This document shows positions 1 through 7,087 of a stretch of 16,403 nucleotides of DNA, one piece after another. Position numbers and translations under genes: made by a program. The stretch is taken from the NCBI GenBank assembly GCA_035560795.1, contig DATMYV010000027.1, positions 1-16,403 on the forward strand, read 5' to 3'. A model generated the notes under the pieces. It made no database searches, was not told the DNA's origin, and saw nothing but the letters and a program-made list of their open reading frames with translations. The stretch is from Longilinea sp035560795. Lineage in GTDB: Bacteria > Chloroflexota > Anaerolineae > Anaerolineales > Anaerolineaceae. The first letter of the stretch is position 1, and every line of letters begins with the position of its first letter.

Positions 1-66
1 CTCATTCCGAGTTTGTTATCCGATTGCCACTAATAGAATCGAAATCGAACATTATAAGGTATAAAG

Positions 67-1341
67 ATGTCTAGAATAGTATCAAGTTCTTTTCGTGCTT
101 TGATTATATTGGCAGTCTTTTTACTGGCGGGTCAAATTCCGAATACTCCGGTGGCGCCAGCCACCGTTCAGGCGGGTTCGGGAACAACGATTGATATACC
201 ACAATCGAATATTGTGCCAGTGATGGATGGTATTTGTGATCCGAATGAATACGCTGATGCAAAACGCGTTTCGATTTATGGAGGCACCAATTTTACTATT
301 CCGATCTTTATAAAACATTCCGCAACCGATGCATATTTTTGCTTTGCAGGATCCTCCGGTTTACCGTTACCAAACGGCGGTCTTTCACACGTGGTTGTCT
401 ATGTCGATCCGCTCCACGATGGTGATATCTACGGTAGCAATGCCAATGACTTCAGAGTCGAGATGCCATATGACCCTCAAGGTATCCCAGGGGCAAACCT
501 CTGGGGTACAGGTTTATGGAATGGCTCCGATCCAGGTGGTTGGCAGGCAGTCAAATACCAAACGCCAGAGCCTTCTCCTTATTGGCAGGTGGAATTCAAA
601 ATTTCAAGGGAAACTTTAGGAGGATGGAAACGCCCGGTTGGTTTGGCCCTTTTTTATCATTGGTGGCGAACCGAGGGAGATGATTTTTCATGGCCTGAAT
701 ATGGAATCTGGGCGAATGCCAAACGGTATGGCAATGGTAACTTGATTACCGGTACGGTCGACATCGGAAACACGGCAACAGGTAACACGATGGATGGCGT
801 TTGCGATAATGAATATGCCGATGCATCAACGAATACATTTTCCATATCCAGCCAGGTTGTCACTTCTTACTATGAACACTCAGGCACAGATTTGTACGTT
901 TGTCTCAAGAACTTGCCCATACCTGGACTGACTTTGCAAAATCAACCAAACGCAGTTGTTTATTTAACCCACGTCGGTAGAGGCGGTGGAAGTCCATCAC
1001 CAACCGATATTGCCTTCACAATATCTTATGACGGCACAATTCAAGTAGGCAGCGGAATTAACGGAGGTTATACTGGGCCGGTACCCAATGGCTATGAAAT
1101 CGTTCGATCAAACGATAGCGGCGGGTGGGATGCAGAATTTCGAATCAACAGCACAGTTATTGGCAATTGGTGGGATCGGTCAATCGGCCTATCGGTCGCA
1201 GCGCAAAACATTAACACATTGGCTGATTTTAACAGTTGGCCAACAGGATCGAGTGCCACAGTACCGAATTCATGGGCCAAAGGAAATCTGATCGGTGTTG
1301 CATCTTCTCCGCATGTATACTTGCCAATTCTCCTTAGGTAA
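67..1341 (+). CDS. Secreted two-repeat protein with YLPILLR C-terminal tail
   Basis: An uncharacterised exported protein of 424 residues. Residues 1-36 form a signal peptide: basic MSRIVSSSFR, hydrophobic ALIILAVFLLAG, then a likely cleavage after an alanine near residue 36. The mature part is two copies of one module, about residues 52-235 and 241-410. Each opens with a related motif (MDGICDPNEYADA at 53, MDGVCDNEYADA at 242) and has a second cysteine at an equivalent place (C57/C92 and C246/C279), so each module may hold one disulfide. Each also contains a W-x-x-EF-x-I strand followed by GLAL or GLSV. The opening resembles the start of DOMON/CBM9-like beta-sandwich domains, which bind sugars or haem, but I cannot show binding. 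The protein ends in VYLPILLR, a tail I associate with exported Chloroflexota proteins. The ATG follows a weak AAGG at 56-59. It is followed by a hairpin terminator. Confidence 0.8.
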   Translation: MSRIVSSSFRALIILAVFLLAGQIPNTPVAPATVQAGSGTTIDIPQSNIVPVMDGICDPNEYADAKRVSIYGGTNFTIPIFIKHSATDAYFCFAGSSGLPLPNGGLSHVVVYVDPLHDGDIYGSNANDFRVEMPYDPQGIPGANLWGTGLWNGSDPGGWQAVKYQTPEPSPYWQVEFKISRETLGGWKRPVGLALFYHWWRTEGDDFSWPEYGIWANAKRYGNGNLITGTVDIGNTATGNTMDGVCDNEYADASTNTFSISSQVVTSYYEHSGTDLYVCLKNLPIPGLTLQNQPNAVVYLTHVGRGGGSPSPTDIAFTISYDGTIQVGSGINGGYTGPVPNGYEIVRSNDSGGWDAEFRINSTVIGNWWDRSIGLSVAAQNINTLADFNSWPTGSSATVPNSWAKGNLIGVASSPHVYLPILLR

Positions 1342-1391
1342 CAATTAATACCTTTGAGTCTCCTTGGAGTGAATGAAAATATACATAAAAA

Positions 1392-1416
1392 AACGGTCCG
1401 CTTTCCGGGCCGTTTT
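1392..1416 (-). terminator. Hairpin terminator downstream of the tRNA (minus strand)
   Basis: The arms 1392-1400 (aacggtccg) and 1406-1414 (cgggccgtt) form a 9-bp stem with one G-T pair and a 5-nt loop. On the minus strand the stem is followed by a run of seven T (1387-1393 read as A on the + strand), the usual shape of a rho-independent terminator for the tRNA. A shorter TTTT on the other side could also stop + strand transcription from the secreted-protein gene. Confidence 0.8.
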
Positions 1417-1420
1417 CCTG

Positions 1421-1492
1421 TGGCGAGGGTGGGATTTGAACCCACAACCAATGGCTTATGAGTCCACTGCTCCACCGTTGAGCTACCTCGCC
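1421..1492 (-). tRNA. tRNA with CAU anticodon (elongator Met, or Ile2)
   Basis: The minus strand folds as a 72-nt cloverleaf. The acceptor stem is GGCGAGG/CCTCGCC with discriminator A at 1421; the D stem is GCTC/GAGC, and the T arm is GTGGG-TTCAAAT-CCCAC. The anticodon loop CTCATAA places CAT at 1458-1460. The anticodon stem GTGGA/GCCAT has a G-T pair at its outer end and an A-G mismatch next to the loop. The 3' CCA is not encoded. A CAU anticodon is read as methionine, unless the C is changed to lysidine, in which case the tRNA is Ile2; sequence alone does not separate these. The lack of three G-C pairs in the anticodon stem argues against the initiator. Confidence 0.93.
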
Positions 1493-1508
1493 GTGTTGTG
1501 CGGGGGTT

Positions 1509-1537
1509 AGTTTACTATGAGGCACAGGTTTTGTCAA
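1509..1537 (-). promoter_or_regulatory. Sigma70-like promoter for the tRNA
   Basis: On the minus strand TTGACA (1532-1537) and TAAACT (1509-1514) are separated by exactly 17 bases. Transcription would start about 10 bases before the tRNA 5' end at 1492. The promoter lies between the radC stop codon and the tRNA, so the tRNA does not need readthrough from radC. Confidence 0.75.
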
Positions 1538-1546
1538 TAAAACGGC

Positions 1547-1698
1547 TTAAAGGCCGAAGCCCAGCCCTTTTTCTTTCATTGAAACAAAGCGACCCTGTCC
1601 AATCACCAGGTGGTCGAGCAGTTCTATATCCATCAGCTTGCCGGCTTGAAGAATGCTGCGCGTCAGGGCTACATCCTCCGGGCTGGGTGTCGGATCGC
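1547..1698 (-). CDS. radC: RadC, 3' exon (C-terminal part of the JAMM domain)
   Basis: This minus-strand segment encodes the last 49 residues of RadC plus the stop. It begins inside a glycine codon at 1698, then reads DPTPSPEDVALTR and ILQAGKLMDIELLDHLVIG, ending FVSMKEKGLGFGL. The Ser and Asp of DPTPSPED are the third and fourth ligands of the JAMM metalloprotease-like motif; the two histidines are in the other exon, 2.4 kb away. The piece has no start codon of its own. An upstream ATG at 1801 in the same frame only translates intron RNA domains V and VI and should not be taken as a gene. Joined to the 5' exon it gives a 235-residue protein, the usual RadC length. Confidence 0.93.
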
Positions 1699-1761
1699 GT
1701 AGAGTAGGGGCAAGGACGCCATTCATAGATTTCTCTATGGGGATTTCCTCACCCCTCTCAC
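1699..1761 (-). other. Group II intron domain VI with branch-point A
   Basis: The minus-strand arm 1752-1761 (GTGAGAGGGG) pairs with 1699-1710 (CCCCTACTCTAC), leaving an unpaired A at 1705. That is the seventh base from the 3' splice site, where the lariat branch point is expected. One further T (1701) is unpaired in my fold. The tip holds a perfect 6-bp hairpin with a GAAA tetraloop at 1724-1739. Confidence 0.75.
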
Positions 1762-1762
1762 C

Positions 1763-1796
1763 GAACCGGACATGAAACTTTCGCTTCATCCGGCTC
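1763..1796 (-). ncRNA. Group II intron domain V (catalytic hairpin)
   Basis: This is a 34-nt hairpin, the canonical domain V length. On the minus strand it runs from GAGCCGGATG through a GAAGC-GAAA-GTTTC apical stem to TGTCCGGTTC. It carries the AGC triad at its 5' side, a two-base bulge on the 3' side and a GAAA tetraloop. It starts 11 bases after the maturase stop codon, as is usual for introns with the reading frame in domain IV. Domain V looks intact, so the RNA may still be able to splice if a maturase is available. Confidence 0.9.
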
Positions 1797-1807
1797 TCCA
1801 TTGAGTT

Positions 1808-2605
1808 TTATGTTTGGCGAAAACCATGTTCGGCATGGTGGCATTTATGGCACAGCGTTTCCAGGTCTTCGGGTAGATGAGATTTTGTGCCTTTCTTGTG
1901 GTGAACCCTCAGGTTCTCTGTAGACCCACATCGAACACACTTAAATCCATCTCGCATCCTTGCCCGGAGCTTCAACTCAGCCATTTCTAGAGGTTCATTG
2001 CGGGATTTCCTGCTTGTTACCCCAATCGTAGCTGTGAAGATGCTTTCATCTGGGCCAGTTTCACTCATTGGAAAGTCCATTGGCGGAGTTTCGTCATTTT
2101 CATCTGGGCGATAGGGGTGTTGAAACCCACCTATTCCCTTTTGCATGTACTTACTTCGCTCAAGTTCTTTCCGAGTGGGTAGCCATTGATACGTACCCAG
2201 GGCAACTGCCCCTTCTCGTATCTCTGCCGTCCAGCGTGTCCTGTTGTAGATGCTTTTCGTTTTTGTCTGGATGAGCATTTGTTTCCGACTTCCTTTGTGC
2301 TTCTTGAGAAGCCATCCCAGGTATCGGAACCACGTGTACCGGGTAATTTCTTCAATGTCCTCGAGTAGACTGGTATGTTTGTAGTACTCAGACCAGCCTT
2401 TCACGATCGCATAGAGGGTGGTTAGGCGGTTGTATTCATCCATCCAAGTCCATGATCTAGAAGTCAGGTCTTTGATTTTCCCTTTTACTCGCTCTTTTCC
2501 CTTGTCTGTTGGTCGAAGATGTACCACCCATCGCCCTTCTGGCTTGCACCTCTGGATGTGAAATCCCAGAAAGTTGAAACCGTTATTGACATGAGTGATG
2601 AAGGT
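1808..2605 (-). pseudogene. Group II intron maturase, C-terminal part (X domain and HNH endonuclease)
   Basis: This stretch continues the frame of the upstream reverse-transcriptase piece after the TAG at 2606-2608. It begins TFITHVNNGFNFLGFHIQR, which matches the F-x-FLGF strand at the end of RT finger/palm block 7. It then runs through the X (maturase) region with the WxxW-rich HTSLLEDIEE and YTWFRYLGWLLKKH segments. It ends in an HNH endonuclease, with CxxC (CVRCG), the LRVHHKKG histidines and a second CxxC (CHKCHH) near the C-terminus. HNH cuts the second strand for retrohoming. A GTG at 2525-2527 could restart translation and give a 239-residue X-HNH protein, but no clear ribosome site was judged there. 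The original intact protein would have been 570 residues. Confidence 0.88.
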
Positions 2606-3520
2606 CTATTCTTCGGACAGTTGTAGATGAAGCCCATTTTCCAGGAAGTCTTTAACCTCTTGCTTGGCCTGTTTCACACCTTCTATTCCATCATTGCTGA
2701 GGATGACAAAATCATCTGCGTATCTGGCTAGCCGGTAGTTTCCCAGACCTGCTTTTCTCCTTTTCTGCTGTTCATATGGGGAGAGTACCCATTTCTTTTC
2801 AGCCCATTTGTCGAACTCGTTCAGGTAGACGTTTGCCAGTAACGGTGAAATTATTCCGCCTTGTGGGACGCCTGCCTCTGTTCGTGCAAATAAGCCATCC
2901 TCCATTACTCCAGCTTTAAGGAACTTCCAGATCAGGTCAATTATGTCCTTGTCTGCTATGCGCTTCTTGAGGATGCTCAAGAGTTTTCGGTGATGAACTT
3001 TATCGAAGTAGCTCTTGATGTCCCCTTCAATCACATAGTAGTATCGTTGACTTGAGTTAGTGAGGGACATAATGACCGCGATCGCATCCATTGTGCGACG
3101 GCCTTTGCGAAAGCCATAGGAACATGGTCTGAAATCCGTTTCATAAATCGGATCCAGGATTGCTCGAAGGGCTTCCTGCACAATGCGATCTCTGAGAACG
3201 GGTATTCCAAGCGGTCGCATTTTGCCATTGCTCTTCGGGATATAGGTTCTCCTAACGGGTTGCGGTTCATAGGTTTTATCCTTCAGGCTTTCTACCAGTT
3301 TCTTCATTTCTTCCGGGTAGTTGGCTTTGAACCTGTCCCGCGTCGTCCCATCTATCCCTGCTGTTGTGCTTCCCGGACGTGCCAGGACTGCTTGTGCTGC
3401 ACAGGTAATCCAGTGATCCCAGTGAATGAGACTATACAGGTTGGTAAACCTGTGTTCAGGATTTTCCTGTGCGGTTTTCGCCAGTTTCATTTGCTTTTGG
3501 GACATCATCGTTTGGCTCAT
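2606..3520 (-). pseudogene. Group II intron reverse transcriptase, N-terminal part, cut by an in-frame TAG
   Basis: The 304-residue N-terminal part of the intron-encoded protein. It shows an RT-0-like start (SLIHWDHWITCAAQAVLARPG), AGIDGTT, the RT-2 block RRTYIPKSNGKMRPLGIP, DIKSYFDKVHH with the first catalytic aspartate, the GVPQGGIISPLLANVYL block, and RYADDFVIL with the catalytic YADD at residues 267-270. Translation starts at ATG 3520 after a GAGTGAGGA purine stretch. The frame stops at LSEE-TAG (2606-2608) just before the last RT block; the codon after it continues the same frame with a good match to the family, so a single AAG-to-TAG change is the simplest cause. Without its X domain this fragment is not expected to support splicing. 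A sequencing error or stop-codon readthrough are the alternatives. Confidence 0.9.
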
Positions 3521-4124
3521 ACGTCCTCACTCCGTCTTAGTTTGCGCATGATTTTGGCTTACTCAACTGCCTTCCTTCGCCACACCTGCCATCTTGCACA
3601 GATGTTTGGTGTGATAGGCTTTCCCTATCTCAGACTACTACGAAGGCTCCGCCCCATGTGCAGCATCTGGCCGCAAGCTGGCCTTCTCCATTGCTGGAGA
3701 GTCACACATGGTTCCCAAGTTCATATAAGTAGCGTTGTCATATCGCTGTGGGTTTTGCCTCTACACCTGGCTCGGCTCGTTGCCTCGCTCGTCATCGGGG
3801 AAGCCCAGGATATTCCGGGGTGCTGGCTTCCTATCCATCCAAGATTTTGTCTATCCTAGCGAGATAGACATTCCGATGACTACACCCTCGCCCTAACGTT
3901 AGCGGGTGTTCCAACCTGCGGCGCTTCAAACGGCATTTTCTTACGTAACCGTGGCGATACTCTGGCTGGCAGCCTCAGGAAGTGTAGGGCTTCCTTTGCC
4001 ACATTGTCGAGGGAGCTTCAGAAACGATTCTGCTTCGGGTCCTCGTCCCTGTCTCTCTAGCCACTCTGCTCACTCCTTGCAGGGTTCCGCATGGAACTCT
4101 CTACTTATATACATCTTGGCGCAC

Positions 4125-4680
4125 CGCTGGGGTGATTGTGTATTACGATGATCGAGGCAGCATTGCGTTGAATGGCCGGGCGGAATAATTCGCCTATGCG
4201 CACTATGGATGAGTTCAACGATCCTTTATATACTTTTTCAATACCCAGCACGCGGTTGCGCGTGTCGAGCACCAGCACCCACAATTGTTCCTGCGGCAGA
4301 GCCGACATTTCATATCGCACCAGTTCTGCGGCGTCGGCCGGCGAATGCACGGCTGGCCGGTCCTCCACCGACTGGGCAGCCAGCCGCTTGCCAAGCTCGA
4401 TGGCAGCCTTGATTTGAGCAGCTTTGGCCGGTCCCAGGTCCTTTACCGCGCAGACATCAAGAAATGAGGCCCGCTGTAAACCGGACAAATCGTGAAATTC
4501 CTGCAGCAGGCGTTGTCCAAGTTGGACGGCATTCTCGCCTGGGATACCAACTCTTAACAAAATAGCCAGTAATTCTGCATTGTTTAACGCATCGGCGCCG
4601 AGCAATTCCAACCGCTCGCACGGCCGATCGTTGCTTTCAAGATTCAAAATCTTGTAACCGCCGGCCTGTTCTTTGACCAT
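4125..4680 (-). CDS. radC: RadC, 5' exon (HhH and first half of the JAMM domain)
   Basis: The 5' exon of radC encodes 185 residues and one base of a Gly codon. RadC proteins (the old DNA-repair name; real role uncertain, related to the JAB/MPN fold) have an N-terminal helix-hairpin-helix region and a JAMM domain. Here the DRPCERLELLGADALNNAELLAILL segment and the HhH DLGPAKAAQIKAAIELG are clear, followed by VLVLDTRNRVLGIEKVYKGS and IIVIHNHPSG. HNH supplies the two metal-binding histidines. The ATG at 4680 is preferred because it follows GGGGGAAAA and matches the family start; an in-frame ATG at 4794 would add 38 residues and run through the promoter. If the intron is not spliced, translation goes past HNHPSG into APRCI and stops, giving a protein without the JAMM Ser and Asp. 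Confidence 0.93.
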
Positions 4681-4711
4681 TTTTCCCCCACTATAAATGA
4701 ATTCAATTAAG

Positions 4712-4740
4712 AATATAATGGAGCTTTGGCTTCCACGCAA
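4712..4740 (-). promoter_or_regulatory. Likely radC promoter
   Basis: On the minus strand TTGCGT (4735-4740) and TATATT (4712-4717) are 17 bases apart, about 32 bases before the radC ATG at 4680. It lies in the 126-base divergent region between radC and the zinc-ribbon gene. Confidence 0.5.
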
Positions 4741-4774
4741 GCTCATTGTCGGATCTAAATCTGCCAATTTCATC

Positions 4775-4787
4775 TCCATGCTATAAT
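4775..4787 (+). promoter_or_regulatory. Extended -10 promoter of the zinc-ribbon gene
   Basis: A perfect TATAAT at 4782-4787 is preceded by TGC, an extended -10 element. No good -35 is found at 15-18 bases upstream. The ATG at 4807 is 19 bases after it, with a GGAGA ribosome site at 4796-4800. Confidence 0.5.
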
Positions 4788-4806
4788 TCATCATTGGAGA
4801 AATTCC

Positions 4807-5412
4807 ATGACGTTCGATCCCGTTACCCTCAGCAATTTCACCTTATTTGGCACTGCCTTTGGCGCCGCTTTTATCGCCGCCCTCTGGCTAAGCCTGGTAA
4901 TATGGACCTTCCGTGATATTCGTTCGCGCGCGCGCGATCCTCTGGCCCGCGTTTTGGCAGTGCTGGTGGTCGCTGTTCTTTTTTTGCCGGGGATGCTGGT
5001 TTACTTGATTCTAAGGCCGGCCCGCACCTTGGAAGAAGAATACCAGCGCACATTGGAAGAGGAAGCGCTGCTGCAAACCATTGAAGAAATCCCTGTCTGC
5101 CCCGGCTGCTCGCGTCATATCGAGCCGGATTGGGTGGCTTGCCCTCATTGCCATACCCGCTTGAAGAAACGCTGCCATCAATGCGGCCACTTGATGGAAC
5201 TCCCCTGGAATTTATGTCCCTATTGCGCAACCCCCGCACCCGGAGCACGCCGTGAGAACATCACCATGGATGATGCGCTCCAGTCGTTACCAATCAGCCC
5301 ATTAACCGGCGAAGCTGCAGATTCGCAACCGGTTGTTGAAGAAGAAGTAGAACATACCCAAGTCGAGAATGAAGAAATAATCGAAAGTCCAACGGAAGAC
5401 CCTGAACAATAG
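4807..5412 (+). CDS. Membrane-anchored double zinc-ribbon protein
   Basis: A 201-residue protein with two hydrophobic segments near the N-terminus (about residues 10-35 and 47-69) separated by a short basic loop (FRDIRSRARD). A glutamate-rich linker follows, then two zinc ribbons. The first has C98/C101 and C112/C115 (CPGC, CPHC); the second has C123/C126 and C137/C140 (CHQC, CPYC). This is the DZANK-type double zinc-ribbon arrangement. The tail from about residue 148 is acidic and low in complexity. Such proteins are often structural or regulatory with no enzyme activity; the partner is unknown. The start is set by GGAGA 6 bases before ATG. It is divergent from radC and ends 17 bases before the sugar kinase gene. 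Confidence 0.8.
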   Translation: MTFDPVTLSNFTLFGTAFGAAFIAALWLSLVIWTFRDIRSRARDPLARVLAVLVVAVLFLPGMLVYLILRPARTLEEEYQRTLEEEALLQTIEEIPVCPGCSRHIEPDWVACPHCHTRLKKRCHQCGHLMELPWNLCPYCATPAPGARRENITMDDALQSLPISPLTGEAADSQPVVEEEVEHTQVENEEIIESPTEDPEQ

Positions 5413-5417
5413 TCGGG

Positions 5418-5423
5418 TATAAT
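5418..5423 (+). promoter_or_regulatory. TATAAT just before the PfkB-kinase start codon
   Basis: A perfect TATAAT lies 6 bases before the ATG at 5430, with no purine-rich ribosome site between. If used, transcription would begin at or beside the ATG and the mRNA would be leaderless. No good -35 box is visible. Confidence 0.4.
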
Positions 5424-5429
5424 TGGGCC

Positions 5430-6287
5430 ATGCTCAACCTCTCACCGATCGAGCCGGTGGATTATTTAATCATTGGCCACCTTACCCAAGACTTAACGGC
5501 GAACGGGCCTGCACTTGGCGGTACGGCCTCATATGCCGCACGTACTGCCCAGGCGATCGGGCTGCGGGTTGGCATCGTCACCTCCTGCGCCAGCGATATC
5601 AATCTGGATGACCTCAAGGGGGTCTCCATATCGATGCGACAGGCTGATTATTCGACGACCTTTGAAAATAACCAAACCCCAAACGGCCGTATTCAATACA
5701 TTCATCATGTGGCCGCTGAATTGGATTATTCCATGGTTCCCGTGACCTGGCGCAATACCCCGATAGTGCACCTTGGACCAGTTGCCCAGGAAGTTGATCC
5801 GCGCCTGGCTCGGGCATTTTCCGATTCTCAAGTCTGCCTGACGCCTCAGGGTTGGCTGAGGAGCTGGAATTCGGATAACCTCATTCATCCAACTTATTGG
5901 CCGGAAGCCCGTTTTGTACTCGAAAACGCTGATGCAGCCGTACTGAGCATTGAAGATGTGCAGGGTAATGAAAGCCGCATTGAAGATATGCTCGCATCAA
6001 TCCCTGTGTTGGTTGTCACTGAGGGCGTCCGGGGTGCGCGTCTCTACTGGAATGGCGATCTGCGTTATTTCAAACCACCAGCCATGGTGGAAAAAGATCC
6101 AACAGGGGCAGGAGACGTATTCGCAGCTGCCTTTTTTATCCGGCTTTCGCAAACCCGAGACCCGTGGGAGGCAGCCCGTTTTGCCACTCAATTGGCAGCC
6201 AACTCTGTAACCCGCCCTGGTTTGGCTGGCACGCCCTCCCCCGATGAAGTCCAAACGGCGTTGCTTGAAATTATTTCCAAGGTCTGA
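5430..6287 (+). CDS. PfkB-family carbohydrate kinase
   Basis: A 285-residue member of the ribokinase/PfkB superfamily, which transfers phosphate from ATP to a sugar or nucleoside hydroxyl in the cytoplasm. The N-terminal region has DYLIIGHLTQDL and the GGTASYAA glycine pair that contacts the substrate. The C-terminal signature DPTGAGDVFAAAFF is at residues 223-236, with D229 the expected catalytic base and GAG the anion hole. An upstream LVVTEGVRGARLYW strand fits the pre-signature region. It is slightly shorter than the common 300-320 residues. The substrate cannot be told from sequence. Its stop is 2 bases before the parA start, so it is probably co-transcribed with parAB. Confidence 0.88.
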   Translation: MLNLSPIEPVDYLIIGHLTQDLTANGPALGGTASYAARTAQAIGLRVGIVTSCASDINLDDLKGVSISMRQADYSTTFENNQTPNGRIQYIHHVAAELDYSMVPVTWRNTPIVHLGPVAQEVDPRLARAFSDSQVCLTPQGWLRSWNSDNLIHPTYWPEARFVLENADAAVLSIEDVQGNESRIEDMLASIPVLVVTEGVRGARLYWNGDLRYFKPPAMVEKDPTGAGDVFAAAFFIRLSQTRDPWEAARFATQLAANSVTRPGLAGTPSPDEVQTALLEIISKV

Positions 6288-6289
6288 CG

Positions 6290-7087
6290 ATGGCGCGTAT
6301 TTACACACTGGTGAATCAAAAAGGGGGCGTTGGCAAAACCACCTGCGCCATTAACCTGGGTGCTTACCTGGGTAATTATGGGCAGCGCGTCCTGTTGGTA
6401 GACCTGGATCCTCAGGCAAATGCCACTTCCTCGCTCGGCATTGACAAGAAGATGGTCAAAAATGGAACCTATGAAGTGTTGATCGGTGTCAATCCAATCG
6501 GACCGCAGATCTTGCATAACCCCAAACTAAAAATATCCGTTCTGCCGGCCTCCCCGGCACTGGCTGGTGCCGAAATTGAATTGATCGAGGTCCCCAACCG
6601 TGAACACCGCCTGAAGGATGCGCTAGCGCCCATCATGGACCGCTACGATTACATCCTGATCGATTGCCCCCCTTCGCTCAGCATCCTGACAGTTAACGGC
6701 CTGGTTGCCGGACGGAATGGCGTGCTTATCCCGGTACAATGCGAGTATCTGGCGCTCGAGGGATTAGGGCAGTTGACCCAAACACTGTCTCGCGTTCGTT
6801 CATCTCTGTTCCCAAATTTGCAAGTGCGCGGCGTCATTCTAACAATGTATGACGGCCGCACCCGCCTTGCTGTAGACGTAGTCGCTGAAGTAAGAAAGTA
6901 CTTTCCCGATCGGGTTTTTCAAACAATCATTCCACGCAGCATCCGACTGGCCGAAGCCCCATCCTACGGCCAGCCCATTTCAATTTACGCGCCTGATTCA
7001 ACTGCAGCCCGTTCCTATTCTGCGCTGGCGCGTGAAGTGCTGGAACAAGATGGGGTACAAATTCCTGTACTCAGTGAAGAAGGATAA
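6290..7087 (+). CDS. parA: ParA/Soj chromosome-partition ATPase
   Basis: A 265-residue ParA/MinD-type P-loop ATPase that binds DNA non-specifically when loaded with ATP and is released by ParB, moving or orienting the origin region. The deviant Walker A motif KGGVGKTT is at residues 11-18, with signature lysine K11. The Walker A' block DLDPQANATS is at about 38-47, and Walker B is DYILIDCPPSL. The C-terminal part has IPRSIRLAEAPSYGQPI, typical of Soj. It starts 2 bases after the kinase stop, and its TAA overlaps the parB ATG by one base, so the two are translationally coupled. Length and motifs are those of chromosomal, not large plasmid, ParA. Confidence 0.95.
   Translation: MARIYTLVNQKGGVGKTTCAINLGAYLGNYGQRVLLVDLDPQANATSSLGIDKKMVKNGTYEVLIGVNPIGPQILHNPKLKISVLPASPALAGAEIELIEVPNREHRLKDALAPIMDRYDYILIDCPPSLSILTVNGLVAGRNGVLIPVQCEYLALEGLGQLTQTLSRVRSSLFPNLQVRGVILTMYDGRTRLAVDVVAEVRKYFPDRVFQTIIPRSIRLAEAPSYGQPISIYAPDSTAARSYSALAREVLEQDGVQIPVLSEEG

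Larger units (their letters stand above)
1699..4124 (-). mobile_element. Group II intron inserted in radC
   Basis: A 2426-nt intron on the minus strand. Its 5' end at 4124 reads GTGCGCC, fitting the GUGYG consensus, and its 3' end at 1699 reads CTAC, fitting AY. Between them lie a 5' structured part (3521-4124, about 600 bases without a gene, expected to be RNA domains I-III), an intron-encoded reverse transcriptase/maturase in domain IV (1808-3520), domain V (1763-1796) and domain VI (1699-1761). Removing it joins AGC-G to GC-GAT and restores Ser-Gly-Asp in radC with no gap, which fixes both borders. Insertion is in phase 1, after the first base of a Gly codon. The protein type (chloroplast-like RT with an HNH endonuclease) and the domain V sequence fit a bacterial CL-class intron; this class is my inference. 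I could not identify a convincing EBS1 partner for the last exon bases. Confidence 0.95.

Noticed and set aside
1092..1475. Minus-strand frame of 127 residues across the tRNA
   Set aside because: It runs through the tRNA and terminator and opposes the secreted-protein gene; no family resemblance.
1547..1801. An 84-residue frame starting with MESRMKRKFHVRF
   Set aside because: Residues before LRDPTP translate intron domains V and VI; only 1547-1698 is coding, as the radC 3' exon.
2229..2235. CCAGCG on the + strand as the intron EBS1 partner of the exon end
   Set aside because: It is inside the maturase coding region, not domain I, where EBS1 must be.
3260..3859. Plus-strand frame of 199 residues
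   Set aside because: Shadow of the reverse transcriptase and of the structured 5' part of the intron.
3906..4151. Plus-strand frame of 81 residues at the intron 5' end
   Set aside because: Lies over intron domain I RNA on the opposite strand and crosses the exon border; no ribosome site or protein signature.
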